This document shows positions 35,544-44,182 of a DNA stretch of 64,000 nt, one piece after another. Position numbers and translations under genes: made by a program. This stretch comes from Parasphingorhabdus sp. (GTDB lineage Bacteria; Pseudomonadota; Alphaproteobacteria; Sphingomonadales; Sphingomonadaceae). Under the pieces are notes generated by a model. The model had not been told where the DNA came from. It searched no databases and saw nothing but the letters and a program-made list of their open reading frames with translations. The stretch is from assembly GCA_030373505.1 (NCBI GenBank), contig JAUCYS010000004.1:1-64000 (forward strand). The letters run 5' to 3'. Each line of letters starts with the position of its first letter. Positions within the stretch are counted from its first letter, which is position 1.

Positions 35544-36647
35544 CTAAGCTTCGAACAGTCTTTTGACCCAGCCGTGATTATCCGGTGCAATGCCGCGCTG
35601 TATATCAACCAGCCGCCGCTTCAATTTTTCGGTCAACTGGCCGGGACCACCGCCGCCGATGGTGAATTCACCCTTGCGGGACCGTACGGTACCGACTGCA
35701 GTCACAACCGCTGCCGTCCCGCAAGCAAAGGTTTCAACCAGCTTGCCACTGGCGGCATCGGCCTCCCATCGGTCGATGGAATAGGGTTCCTCGACCACGG
35801 TCAGTCCCTCTTCCCGAGCGAGGGTCATGATCGAATCGCGAGTGATGCCGGGCAGGATGGTTCCACCGAGAGGCGGGGTGATAAGCCTGCCGTCATCCAT
35901 TGCGAAAAACAGATTCATACCGCCCAGTTCTTCCACCCATTTATGTTCGGCGGCATCCAGGAAAACGACCTGATCGCATTCCTTTTCGATGGCTTCCGCC
36001 TGTGCAATGAGGCTGCCGGCATAATTGCCGCCGCATTTGGCCGCACCGGTACCGCCCGGCGCTGCCCGGCTGTAATCCTCAGACACCCAGATCGTGATCG
36101 CCGAGGCGCCGCTCTTGAAATAGCCGCCCGCGGGGGAAGCAATCACCAGATACAGATATTCCTTGGCCGGGCGAACGCCCAGAAACACTTCGCTCGCGAA
36201 CATGAAGGGACGGAGATAGAGGGAGCCGCCCTCGACCGAAGGGAACCAGTCGCGGTCGATATCGACCAGCGCCTCGACAGAATCGAGAAAGGCCTGTTGC
36301 GGCAATTCCGGCATCGCCATACGCCGTGCCGACGCCTGGAACCGTTTTGCATTTGCTTCGGGGCGAAAGAGGGCCGTGCTGCCATCGGCGAGACGGTAAG
36401 CCTTCATCCCCTCGAATATTTCCTGGGCATAATGGAGCACCGAGGAAGCGGGATCCATCAGGATCGGCTCCCGTTTGGTGATCCTGGCATCGTGCCAGCC
36501 TTGCGCTTCGCTATAGCGGATCATGGCCATATGGTCGGTGAACAGGGTCCCGAAGCCCGGATTTTCCAACAGCCGAGACCGCTCGCTTGCCATCACCGGC
36601 GTCGCGCTCGGCTCCAGCTTGAATTCCAGGTTTTGATTGTCTGCCAT
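35544..36647 (-). CDS. ilvE: branched-chain amino acid aminotransferase, copy 1
   Basis: The 367-residue PLP enzyme transaminates the 2-oxo acids of leucine, isoleucine and valine, the last step of their synthesis. It is of the longer class IV type: QEIFEGMKAYR near 75, R146 region LYLRPFMFASEVFLG, the Schiff-base lysine K204 in AKCGGNYAGS, and the late FACGTAAVVTAVG phosphate-binding loop. Its length fits class II-like bacterial BCATs. It is divergent from the MarR-type regulator, sharing a 100-bp promoter region with a palindrome near the regulator start. The neighbour pair ilvE/MarR(PetP)-type is common in alphaproteobacteria. Confidence 0.96.
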   Translation of the reverse strand: MADNQNLEFKLEPSATPVMASERSRLLENPGFGTLFTDHMAMIRYSEAQGWHDARITKREPILMDPASSVLHYAQEIFEGMKAYRLADGSTALFRPEANAKRFQASARRMAMPELPQQAFLDSVEALVDIDRDWFPSVEGGSLYLRPFMFASEVFLGVRPAKEYLYLVIASPAGGYFKSGASAITIWVSEDYSRAAPGGTGAAKCGGNYAGSLIAQAEAIEKECDQVVFLDAAEHKWVEELGGMNLFFAMDDGRLITPPLGGTILPGITRDSIMTLAREEGLTVVEEPYSIDRWEADAASGKLVETFACGTAAVVTAVGTVRSRKGEFTIGGGGPGQLTEKLKRRLVDIQRGIAPDNHGWVKRLFEA

Positions 36648-36735
36648 ATATGCCGCTTTCGCTGTAATTCATGCCCACCAATGGAAGAATTGGAAGCATA
36701 TCCAATTGTCTTGCAATCCCCTAATCAGCCTGTCA

Positions 36736-36762
36736 AGATACGTCAACATGACTGACGTATCT
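36736..36762. promoter_or_regulatory. perfect palindrome over the MarR start codon, copy 1
   Basis: AGATACGTCA-ACATGAC-TGACGTATCT is a perfect 10-bp inverted repeat with a 7-bp centre, and the regulator's ATG (36748) lies in the centre. It is a good operator for a dimeric MarR protein, suggesting autoregulation, or alternatively an mRNA hairpin hiding the start codon. It also lies about 90 bp upstream of ilvE. Confidence 0.65.
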
Positions 36763-37260
36763 CGCACCGCAATTTCCCCCGGAGCCTCGCCGCTTTTTCT
36801 GCGTGAAGACGAAGTGCGCCGTGGCATCGAACTGCTGTATTTCGGCTATACCAGACTGACCAATGCGATCGACCGGGAACTGGCAACGCAGGGCCTGGGC
36901 CGGGCGCATCACCGCGCTCTATATTTCATAGCCCGCCAGCCTGGTCTGACCGTCGGCGAATTGCTTAAATTGCTGGCGATCACCAAACAGTCGCTCGGCC
37001 GCGTGCTGAAGGAATTGCAGGACCGGCAGTTCATCCTGACGTCCCCCGGCGTTCTCGACCGGCGGCAGAAATTGCTGCGCCTGACAGAAAAGGGTGCTGA
37101 TCTGGAGGCCGAACTGTTTCGGCAATTGCGGCAAAGACTTTCGTCCGCCTATGTTTCTGCAGGACAGGAATCCGTGAGCGGCTTCTGGCATGTTCTGGAA
37201 GGCCTGATTCCGGAAAGCGATCGCAAGATGGTGTTCGACCTGCGCGGAGACAATCTCTGA
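36748..37260 (+). CDS. MarR-family transcriptional regulator (PetP-like), copy 1
   Basis: The 170-residue regulator starts at the ATG at 36748 (MTDVSRTAIS); longer frames overlap ilvE's promoter. The winged helix occupies about 45-115: GRAHHRALYFIARQPGLTVG, LLKLLAITKQSLGRVLKEL and SPGVLDRRQKLLRLTEKG. MarR proteins act as dimers on palindromes and often respond to small ligands or redox. In alphaproteobacteria PetP-type members often sit beside ilvE and an OmpR-type PetR; no PetR follows here. No clear ribosome site is seen, and a palindrome covers the start. Confidence 0.9.
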   Translation: MTDVSRTAISPGASPLFLREDEVRRGIELLYFGYTRLTNAIDRELATQGLGRAHHRALYFIARQPGLTVGELLKLLAITKQSLGRVLKELQDRQFILTSPGVLDRRQKLLRLTEKGADLEAELFRQLRQRLSSAYVSAGQESVSGFWHVLEGLIPESDRKMVFDLRGDNL

Positions 37261-37342
37261 GGCGAGAGCCGACGAGGCGTTTTCTGCGGTCACCAAATAA
37301 TATCAAAATACATGAGCATCGAGACAGGCGGCGGGCACAGGA

Positions 37343-37849
37343 TCAGGCTTCGCCGGCGGTATCGACCATCGCATGGGCAATCGCATCCTGGGGGCTCTTG
37401 TCGCTCCACAGGACAAACTGGAAGACGGGATAAAATCTCTCCCATTCCTCGATCGCCAAATCGACAATCGTCTGCGCCTGATCCAGACCCAGCAATCCGC
37501 TCCCGCCGAGCAGGGTGGCATGGCGGAACAACAATATATTATTGTTCGACCACAGATCAAAATGACCTAGCCAGAGCTGCTCGTTGATCAGCCCCAATGT
37601 TTCGTAAATGGCCGTTTTCTTCTCATCCGGAACGCGGATCTCCGGCAACAGCAGAATCTGGAGGACATGATCCTCGTCCCGCCAGATCGCGCGCATCTGA
37701 TAGCTCGTCCAGTTGCCCTTTATCTCGACCGAAAGCTCGTCGTCGCCGACATGATTGACCGACCAGCCGCGCGCCTCGAAAAAGGCCGCCAGCATATCCA
37801 CGGGCGGCGCTTCGTCCTGATCAAGCTCTTCCCATTGGTCGTCAAGCAT
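37343..37849 (-). CDS. YbjN domain protein, copy 1
   Basis: The 168-residue acidic protein begins MLDDQWEELDQDEAPPVDML and shows the YbjN pattern: a first alpha/beta part (FFEARGWSVNHVGDDELSVEIKG), a beta-strand-rich middle, and a C-terminal helix pair (AIEEWERFYPVFQFVLW). YbjN proteins resemble type III secretion chaperones in fold and are thought to be regulatory or chaperone-like; no specific activity is known. It is soluble. It converges with the MarR gene and is followed downstream on its strand by nothing close. Confidence 0.85.
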   Translation of the reverse strand: MLDDQWEELDQDEAPPVDMLAAFFEARGWSVNHVGDDELSVEIKGNWTSYQMRAIWRDEDHVLQILLLPEIRVPDEKKTAIYETLGLINEQLWLGHFDLWSNNNILLFRHATLLGGSGLLGLDQAQTIVDLAIEEWERFYPVFQFVLWSDKSPQDAIAHAMVDTAGEA

Positions 37850-37980
37850 TACGGTTTCCAGATCCTTTGTAACTAGACGCTTAGTGGCGCAAGCACCGGA
37901 TCAGGGCAAGGCAAGGCGCTGCCAGCCGTCACATTGATTGTGGGAACGCTGTGGATAATGAACGCCCGACCGGGCGGGAT

Positions 37981-38358
37981 TCAGTCGCCGGTTTTGGGGG
38001 GAGCGGACTTGCGCGCGGCCGGTTTCGGAGCAGCAGCTTTTTGCCCGCTCGCCTTGCCCGCAGTCGCGCGTTTCGTTGCAGGCTTGCTTGCCGGAGCGGA
38101 CGCGGCCTTTTCCAGGGCATCGACCCGTTTCTTCAGCGCGTCTGCTTCGGCCCGCGCCTTGGCAGCCATTTCCTTTACCGCGTCGAATTCGTCGCGCGAG
38201 ACAAAGTCCATCCCGCCAAACCATTCCTTGGCCCGTTCGCGGGCACTGGATTCGGCTTCGCGTCCGACGCCAGCCACGGTCCCTGCAAGACCGTTCAACA
38301 CTTTCGAAAGATCGTCAAAAAAACGGTTCTGGCTCTGCATTTCATTAAACTCCGTCAC
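37981..38358 (-). CDS. UbiK/BMFP family accessory factor, copy 1
   Basis: The 125-residue protein has an N-terminal amphipathic part (RFFDDLSKVLNGLAGTVAG), a short coiled coil (about 52-86: SRDEFDAVKEMAAKARAEAD and beyond) and a Lys/Ala/Pro-rich disordered tail (88-125). The pattern fits BMFP/UbiK (PF04380) proteins, which bind membranes as trimers; UbiK assists aerobic ubiquinone biosynthesis in E. coli. The assignment to ubiquinone is by family only. Start at M1 or M7. It is followed by tspO on the minus strand's upstream side, 27 bp away. Confidence 0.82.
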   Translation of the reverse strand: MTEFNEMQSQNRFFDDLSKVLNGLAGTVAGVGREAESSARERAKEWFGGMDFVSRDEFDAVKEMAAKARAEADALKKRVDALEKAASAPASKPATKRATAGKASGQKAAAPKPAARKSAPPKTGD

Positions 38359-38385
38359 TGGCCCGTCGGACCTGAAAAATATAAT

Positions 38386-38934
38386 CTATATCTGGGTTCT
38401 CGCAGCCGGAACCACAAGGGTCTCTGCACCCGGATTGAGCCAGTCGATCTCTTTATTGAGCGCCGCGGCGAAACAGAGCCATGCGAGATAGGGCACCATC
38501 AGCCAGGCGGCGGCCTTGCGAACCCGGCCAAAAACCAGCGTCGTGGCCAGCGCCAGCAGGAAGATGATGACAAGAAACCAGAAAGCGGCTGTCACCTGGT
38601 GCATGCCGAAAAACAGAATCGGCCAGAACAGGTTGAGGGCATATTGCACCAGATACAGGATGATCGCAGGAGCGCGCAAAGGCGCTCCCCGCGCGTGCAG
38701 CACCATCGCAAAGGCCGTGCCCATCATCGCGTAGAGCAGTGCCCAGGCGGCCCCAAAGGCCCATCCCGGCGGCTGAGCGGCGGGTTTGGCCAGGGCCTGG
38801 AACCAGCGGTTTTCGTCACCGCTATTGGCAAACTGGCTGAACGCAAATCCGAGCAATACGGTGATCGGGACGATGAACAATATCCACCGCAACAGGGACA
38901 TGCGCAGCTGACCTTTTGAAGCAATCTGATTCAC
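38386..38934 (-). CDS. tspO: TspO/MBR family protein, copy 1
   Basis: The 182-residue protein has five membrane helices and the Trp/aromatic pattern of TspO: NRWFQALAKPAAQPPGWAFGAAWALLYAMMG, with conserved Pro and Trp residues in the ligand-binding loop and first helices. TspO binds porphyrins such as protoporphyrin IX and affects stress and tetrapyrrole regulation. It is about 20 residues longer than Rhodobacter TspO because of N-terminal extension. It is in the same direction as the UbiK-like gene downstream and divergent from the ABC exporter across 253 bp with no other visible feature. Confidence 0.88.
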   Translation of the reverse strand: MNQIASKGQLRMSLLRWILFIVPITVLLGFAFSQFANSGDENRWFQALAKPAAQPPGWAFGAAWALLYAMMGTAFAMVLHARGAPLRAPAIILYLVQYALNLFWPILFFGMHQVTAAFWFLVIIFLLALATTLVFGRVRKAAAWLMVPYLAWLCFAAALNKEIDWLNPGAETLVVPAARTQI

Positions 38935-39187
38935 AGGGCGGCATCCTTGATCGAGAAATTACGCGAATCGTCAGGGCCGCTTGTGCCCGAAACCCTTGTA
39001 CTTTTAACAATTTTTGGGCGCTTGGCCAGCCTTATGGCGCTGATTATATCCGAGGCGCGTCAGAATAAGATTACTTCGTGCCTTGGCATTTTTTTCATCA
39101 TCGCCATCTTGGAGAAACGGGGCGCGCCGGGGGTATCGGTACAAACCTTTGATTGTGACAAATAGGACGGGCTGCTAGGCGCTTTTT

Positions 39188-41008
39188 ATGAACGACAAAA
39201 CGATTTCTCCCGAACCGGACGCCCCTCCCGCATCGCTCAAAAAGATCGGCAACCTGCGGATGGTTTTTGAACGGGCGGTCAACTATCCCAAGCAGATTTC
39301 CCTGGCGCTGCTTGCCCTGCTGGTCTCGGCCACGGCGACGCTGGCGATCCCGGCGGGCTTCAAAACCATTATCGACAAGGGCTTCATAGCAGGGAACGGC
39401 AATGTCGCGCCTTATTTTCAGGGTCTGCTGGGGATTGTCGCGGTTCTGGCTGTCGCCACCGCTTTCCGCTTCTATTTTGTCAGCTGGCTGGGAGAACGGG
39501 TGGTCGCGGATATCCGGCTCGCCGTTCAGAACAATCTGCTGCGGCTGGCGCCTGGCTTTTTCGAGGAAAACCGACCCTCGGAAATCGCTTCGCGGATGAC
39601 GTCGGATACGGCGGTGATCGAACAGGTGGTCGGGACAACCGTATCGGTCGCGCTTCGCAATATCGTGATCGGCCTCGGCGGGATCATCTATCTGTTCACT
39701 CTCGCTCCGGCCCTGACGGCTGGCCTGCTTTTGGCGATTCCCGTCATCGTGCTGCCGATCGTCTTTATCGGCCGGAAGCTCACCAATGTCTCCCGCTCCA
39801 GCCAGGACCGGGTAGCGGATGTGGGTGCAATGATCGCGGAAACCCTGGGCGCCATGAAAATCGTCCAGGCCTTTGGCCAGCAGGACCGGGAACATGAACG
39901 GTTCCGCGGCGCTGTCGAAAGTACATTTGATACCGCCAAAAGGCGGATCCGCCTGCGCGCGGCGATGACCGCGATCGTCATCGGCCTGATTTTCACCGGC
40001 ATCACCATGCTGATGTGGCGCGGCGCAATCGGTGTTGCCGAAGGGACCATATCGGGCGGGACGATTGCTGCCTTCGTGCTTACCGGCGGCCTCGTTGCCG
40101 GCGCTTTTGGTGCCCTCACCGAAGTCTATGGCGACCTGCTGCGCGGAGCGGGTGCTGCCGGCCGTCTGGCGGAACTGCTGTCCGAAAAGCCGGGTATCGC
40201 CGCACCAGCGAATCCGATTGCCCTGCCCGAGCCTTCGCGCGGTCAGATCGCGTTCGACAATGTCAGCTTCGCCTATCCGACGCGGCCCGACGCGCAGGCG
40301 CTCCGCAATTTCTCGCTGACCGTATCGCCTGGCGAGACGGTTGCGGTGGTCGGGCCGTCCGGGGCCGGAAAATCCACCCTGTTCCAGCTCGCCCAGCGCT
40401 TCTATGATCCGCAGGCCGGTTCGGTGCGTATCGACGGCGTCGCCCTGCCCTCGGCTGACCCGGCCGAGATCAGGCAGCGCATGGCACTGGTCCCTCAGGA
40501 AACCGTATTATTTGCCGCCTCCGCCCGCGACAATCTGCGCTATGGCAAATGGGAAGCGACCGATGAGGAAATCTGGGAAGCGGCGCGCGTCGCCAATGCC
40601 GAGAAATTTCTCCGCGCCCTGCCCGACGGGCTCGACAGTTTCATGGGCGAAGCAGGCACGCGCCTGTCCGGGGGACAGCGTCAGCGGATTTCGATCGCCC
40701 GGGCGCTGCTGCGCAACACACCGATCCTTCTGCTGGACGAAGCAACCTCGGCGCTGGATGCGGAAAGTGAAAAGCTTGTGCAGGATGCGCTCGATCATCT
40801 GATGCAGGACCGGACGACCATCGTCATCGCTCATCGGCTGGCAACGGTACGGTCAGCGGACCGGATCATCGTGATGGACGAGGGCAGGATTGTCGAACAG
40901 GGCGACCATGACAGCCTGATCGCCAAAAACGGTCTCTATGCCCGGCTGGCGGAGCTGCAGTTTAGCAGCGCGGAGACCAGTCGGCCGAAGGCCCCCGTTC
41001 AGATCTAG
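39188..41008 (+). CDS. MsbA-like ABC exporter, copy 1
   Basis: The 606-residue half-transporter has a six-helix membrane domain (about 25-325) and a nucleotide-binding domain (about 350-590) with Walker A GPSGAGKST, Q-loop VPQETVLF, signature LSGGQRQRISIARALL, Walker B ILLLDEATSALD and the switch IVIAHRLATV. It probably works as a homodimer exporting lipid or drug substrates; it is like MsbA/LmrA-type exporters and the substrate is not determined. It has its own promoter region. The 270 bp behind it hold no gene but the terminator of the tonB operon. Confidence 0.93.
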   Translation: MNDKTISPEPDAPPASLKKIGNLRMVFERAVNYPKQISLALLALLVSATATLAIPAGFKTIIDKGFIAGNGNVAPYFQGLLGIVAVLAVATAFRFYFVSWLGERVVADIRLAVQNNLLRLAPGFFEENRPSEIASRMTSDTAVIEQVVGTTVSVALRNIVIGLGGIIYLFTLAPALTAGLLLAIPVIVLPIVFIGRKLTNVSRSSQDRVADVGAMIAETLGAMKIVQAFGQQDREHERFRGAVESTFDTAKRRIRLRAAMTAIVIGLIFTGITMLMWRGAIGVAEGTISGGTIAAFVLTGGLVAGAFGALTEVYGDLLRGAGAAGRLAELLSEKPGIAAPANPIALPEPSRGQIAFDNVSFAYPTRPDAQALRNFSLTVSPGETVAVVGPSGAGKSTLFQLAQRFYDPQAGSVRIDGVALPSADPAEIRQRMALVPQETVLFAASARDNLRYGKWEATDEEIWEAARVANAEKFLRALPDGLDSFMGEAGTRLSGGQRQRISIARALLRNTPILLLDEATSALDAESEKLVQDALDHLMQDRTTIVIAHRLATVRSADRIIVMDEGRIVEQGDHDSLIAKNGLYARLAELQFSSAETSRPKAPVQI

Positions 41009-41225
41009 GCCCGGCAGCGCGCACTACCCGCAGCCCGCCTCCCCTGTGTGATGCCTCTACCTTTGAGGCTCAGCCCCGCTTCGGCATAACCGGGCAGGCC
41101 ATGAACCTGCACAGCATAGACTGGACTGCAGGCTGTCAGGCTCGGCTGGCGCGCTCAATGCGACGGCGGCTGGAGGGTGACATCAAAACCGTGGGATAAT
41201 CCCCCTCCATGGGAAGATTGGACAC

Positions 41226-41258
41226 AAAAAAAGGGCCGCGATACCAGATCGCAGCCCC
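41226..41258 (-). terminator. intrinsic terminator of the tonB-exbBDD operon, copy 1
   Basis: On the minus strand GGGCTGCGA faces TCGCGGCCC (one mismatch) and is followed by seven T. It sits about 22 bp after the last exbD stop, so it ends that operon. Confidence 0.85.
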
Positions 41259-41279
41259 GTTCTATTTCTGTGTAGCAAC

Positions 41280-41732
41280 CTAGTTCGGCGCGCGGCTGGC
41301 CTTGTTGAAGCTGCCATATTGTTCGTTACCAACGAAGCCGAATTTGGTTACGCCGCTGTCCTTGATCACCGCCAGGGTCCGGTCGGTGGTCAGATAGGCG
41401 CTCAGCGGATCAGGCTGGAACTGAAGTTCCGGCTCGGGAACCATCGATTTGGTCTGCGCCAGATATTGTTTTACCTGATTCAGCGATACCGGGGTATCGT
41501 TCCAGATCACCTGGTTTGTTGCCGTAATCCCCAGACGATTTTTGACCGGATCAATGATCGGTTCGTCCTGCGGAGAATCGTCCGAAACCGGAAGATCAAT
41601 TTTCACCGCGTGCGTCTGCACAGGGATTGTGATGATGAACATGATGAGAAGAACCAACAGGACGTCGATGAGCGGCGTCGTGTTCATCTCCATCATTGGC
41701 TCGCCATCATCTTTTCCGCCACTCATAGCCAT
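41280..41732 (-). CDS. exbD: ExbD/TolR biopolymer transport protein, second paralogue, copy 1
   Basis: The 150-residue protein has one N-terminal helix with the proton-carrying Asp in TTPLIDVLLVLLIMFIITIPV and a periplasmic domain with a Pro-rich start (TLDLPVS-like VKIDLPVSDD). Together with ExbB it uses proton flow to energise TonB. It is the second of two exbD genes; a dual ExbD is typical of sphingomonad TonB operons. It ends with a terminator 22 bp beyond. The start lies 44 bp after the preceding exbD. Confidence 0.93.
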   Translation of the reverse strand: MAMSGGKDDGEPMMEMNTTPLIDVLLVLLIMFIITIPVQTHAVKIDLPVSDDSPQDEPIIDPVKNRLGITATNQVIWNDTPVSLNQVKQYLAQTKSMVPEPELQFQPDPLSAYLTTDRTLAVIKDSGVTKFGFVGNEQYGSFNKASRAPN

Positions 41733-41776
41733 TCGTGCGTCTCCTTAACTCTATAATCTTCAGCTGCCGGTCGGAA

Positions 41777-42298
41777 CTATTCGACGACAATCGGGGTGGA
41801 AATAAAGCCCACTTTGGCAAAGCCTGCGCGCTGCATGGTATAAATCGCACCACCGATGCACTTGTAGGGGGTGTTGATGTCACCGCGAATATGCACTTCG
41901 GGCATATCTTCCGGCGTCATATTCTCGACTCCGCCAAAGGCTTCAATCTGATCCTCGAGCTGCTTCACCGCCTTGGTAACCAGTTCAGTGGAATCCACCG
42001 GGGTCGTGTTCCAGTAAACGCGACAGTTACCACCAGGAGTGGCACCTGAATATTCGGGATCACCCGGGTCACGTCCTGCGGCATCGGTTGTCGTTATCGA
42101 CAGCAGCACATTTTCACGCTTGGTTGTGGTCACTTCAAAGGGAAGCACCGGCAGTTCAAGCTTTACGGTCTGGATAACCACAGGGACCGCGATCAAGAAA
42201 ATGATCAGCAGGACCAGCATAACGTCCACGAGTGGGGTAGTATTAATGTCGGATAGAGGAGTTTCCTCTCCGCCACCGCCCCCAACATTCATCGCCAT
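41777..42298 (-). CDS. exbD: ExbD/TolR biopolymer transport protein, first paralogue, copy 1
   Basis: The 173-residue protein has a Gly-rich N terminus (AMNVGGGGGEETPL), then the single helix with the conserved Asp (TTPLVDVMLVLLIIFLIAVPVV) and a periplasmic domain. Two cysteines (about C98 and C148) in the periplasmic part may form a disulfide. It is about 30 residues longer than E. coli ExbD because of the middle. A strong hairpin precedes it, between exbB and this gene. It works with the next exbD in the ExbB complex. Confidence 0.93.
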   Translation of the reverse strand: MAMNVGGGGGEETPLSDINTTPLVDVMLVLLIIFLIAVPVVIQTVKLELPVLPFEVTTTKRENVLLSITTTDAAGRDPGDPEYSGATPGGNCRVYWNTTPVDSTELVTKAVKQLEDQIEAFGGVENMTPEDMPEVHIRGDINTPYKCIGGAIYTMQRAGFAKVGFISTPIVVE

Positions 42299-42360
42299 AG
42301 GATTTTATCCTCTCAAAACTAAACCATCTAAAGAGAGCGAAAGCCCTCTCGTCGTGCGTT

Positions 42361-42401
42361 GGCCGGGCTGCCCGCCGCAATGGCGGCTGGCGAACCCGGC
42401 C
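42361..42401. promoter_or_regulatory. hairpin between exbB and exbD, copy 1
   Basis: GGCCGGG (42361-42367) pairs with CCCGGCC (42395-42401). An inner stem GCCGC/GCGGC with loop AATG adds to it, with a further three base pairs and small internal loops. There is no U tract. It could protect or attenuate the mRNA so that ExbB is made in excess of ExbD. Confidence 0.5.
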
Positions 42402-42407
42402 CTCGAC

Positions 42408-43178
42408 TTATTTCTTTACAGCAGGTGCAGCAGGCTTCGCAGGAGCTGGAGCGGTCTTTACGCCACCAGCAGTCGTTGCGATCGGCTTAACACCACCGTC
42501 CGAAGCCATATAGCCCAGAACGTCATTGGAGAATGCAGCAAGCTGTTCGGCGATCCGCTTGTTGCGGCCCTGCAGCCAGTTATAGGCCAGAACAGCAGGA
42601 ACAGCCACACCAAGACCAAGAGCGGTCATGATCAGTGCTTCACCAACCGGGCCAGCAACCGCGTCGATCGATGCCTGGCCGGCGATGCCGATTTTGATCA
42701 GAGCGCGATAGATGCCGATAACCGTACCGAACAGTCCGATGAATGGCGATGTTGCGCCAACGGTTGCCAACCATGGCAGGCCCGTTGCCAGTTTCGACTT
42801 GATCAGATCTTGCGACCGTTCGATCGATCCGTGCAGCCAGTCATGCGCTTCAACCGGATCGGTCAACTTGGCATGGTCGGCGTCGGCCTTGATCGCGTCA
42901 TCGACGATCTGACGGTAAGCGGAGTTCTTGTCGAGCTTCGCAGCGCCTTCCTTGAGCGTTCCTGCGCGCCAGAAATTGGAGCGCATGGCTTGGCCCTGCT
43001 TCATGATCTTGTTCTGTTCGAACAATTTCGAAAACAGGATGTAGAAAGAAGAAACGGACATGATCGTCAGAATTGCCAGAACGGACCAGGCGATAACGCC
43101 GCCCTGTTCCATTGCTTCGATAAAACCGAACGCATTTTTTGGTGGAGTGGCTGCAGCGGCCAAAATTTCAGTCAACAT
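42408..43178 (-). CDS. exbB: ExbB/TolQ proton channel protein, copy 1
   Basis: The 256-residue protein starts at the ATG at 43178 behind GAGGGGAATGTTAAA; a longer frame would be unsupported. It has three membrane helices (about 25-48, 137-160 and 178-200) and the MotA/TolQ/ExbB signature TSPFIGLFGTVIGIY, and GEALIMTALGLGVAVPAVLAYN. ExbB forms the pentameric channel around ExbD that energises TonB. It ends in a Lys/Pro/Ala-rich tail (KTAPAPAKPAAPAVKK), unusual for E. coli ExbB but found in sphingomonads. Confidence 0.95.
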   Translation of the reverse strand: MLTEILAAAATPPKNAFGFIEAMEQGGVIAWSVLAILTIMSVSSFYILFSKLFEQNKIMKQGQAMRSNFWRAGTLKEGAAKLDKNSAYRQIVDDAIKADADHAKLTDPVEAHDWLHGSIERSQDLIKSKLATGLPWLATVGATSPFIGLFGTVIGIYRALIKIGIAGQASIDAVAGPVGEALIMTALGLGVAVPAVLAYNWLQGRNKRIAEQLAAFSNDVLGYMASDGGVKPIATTAGGVKTAPAPAKPAAPAVKK

Positions 43179-43259
43179 TTTAACATTCCCCTCAGGATAA
43201 ACTAATTGCAAAAAAACTGTTGCGGGAAGGGCATCTCGAAGCGCCCCTCCCAATATACA

Positions 43260-43919
43260 TTATTTAGGTATCTGCCAACGAACGGCGTTGGAATAGGATC
43301 CGGTTGTCGGATTGCCGTTCGCGTCCAGAGCAGGCCTGAAGCGCGCACGCCGCGTCAGGTTTTTACAGGCAGCCTCATCCAGATCAGCATGGCCGCTAGA
43401 ACCTGTGATCTGACAATCGGATACCCGGCCATCAGCATTTACGGTCAGCCGGAAACGCGTCGTGCCTTCCCGTTCTTCACGCAGGGCCCGCGAAGGATAG
43501 TCGTTCGCATTGGCCCAGCTTCCAGGATTGCCCCGCGGCTCCGGGGTCGCCCGTTGGGGCGGAGGAGGCGGTGGCGGCGGAGGCGGTGCCGGCGTCGCAA
43601 CGACCGGTGCCGGCCGCGGCGGTGCCGTGGGAACCGACTGAATCACCGGACGCGGAGCAACCACAGGAGCAACGATCGGTGGAGGTGAGACCACAGGAGG
43701 TGGCTCAATCGGCTGCTCGGGTGGAGGTGGTGGTGGCTCTTCCGGTTCTGGCGGCTCTTCTTCATCAATGTCGATCATGTCCAGCTGCGAGGCAACCTTC
43801 TTGACGGCAGTATAGGCTAGGCCGGTGACCAGCGCATAGCCAAGTAACAGATGGATGATGACGACAAGGACAATCGATATGACCTTGTTCGAACTCATCT
43901 CTTGGTCAGCATAAGCCAT
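43260..43919 (-). CDS. tonB: TonB energy transducer, copy 1
   Basis: The 219-residue protein has an N-terminal helix (about 13-38), an acidic and Pro-rich spanning region (EEPPEPEEPPPPPPEQP, then PP-VV repeats and a Pro run) and a C-terminal TonB domain (about 140-219) with RFRLTVNADGRVSDCQITGS and ARFRPALDANGNPTTG. It carries energy from ExbBD to outer-membrane receptors. It leads the tonB-exbB-exbD-exbD operon, 81 bp before exbB. No Fur-like box was recognised in the 263-bp upstream space. Confidence 0.94.
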   Translation of the reverse strand: MAYADQEMSSNKVISIVLVVIIHLLLGYALVTGLAYTAVKKVASQLDMIDIDEEEPPEPEEPPPPPPEQPIEPPPVVSPPPIVAPVVAPRPVIQSVPTAPPRPAPVVATPAPPPPPPPPPPQRATPEPRGNPGSWANANDYPSRALREEREGTTRFRLTVNADGRVSDCQITGSSGHADLDEAACKNLTRRARFRPALDANGNPTTGSYSNAVRWQIPK

Positions 43920-44182
43920 TCAGAAATGTAACTCCTTTTTCCCCATCACAAGGCATGTTACTCCATTGCTGAAGTTCCAAACAAAAAGCGCGAGGTTCGG
44001 AAACCGTCGCGACCCTTTATCCCCATGACCACTTTTCGTTCGCTTGAAAGCTGTCTTAAATTTGTTTTAACGCGCTACTCCCAGACAGGCAATCGCTTTG
44101 TTGGTTCAGCATCGATTAAGCTGTTAAAGAACCAAAATAAGGGCTAAAATCCGCCATCCCAATTCCTGTTTCAGAGAAAATC

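Noticed and set aside
35514-36755. 413-codon plus-strand frame opposite ilvE (and its copy at 47508)
   Set aside because: The opposite strand encodes a clear IlvE with active-site lysine; the frame has low-complexity His/Arg/Gln composition typical of antisense reads of GC-rich genes.
43560-43760. GGT/GGC-rich tract as a tandem repeat
   Set aside because: It is the antisense view of the Pro-rich spanning region of TonB.
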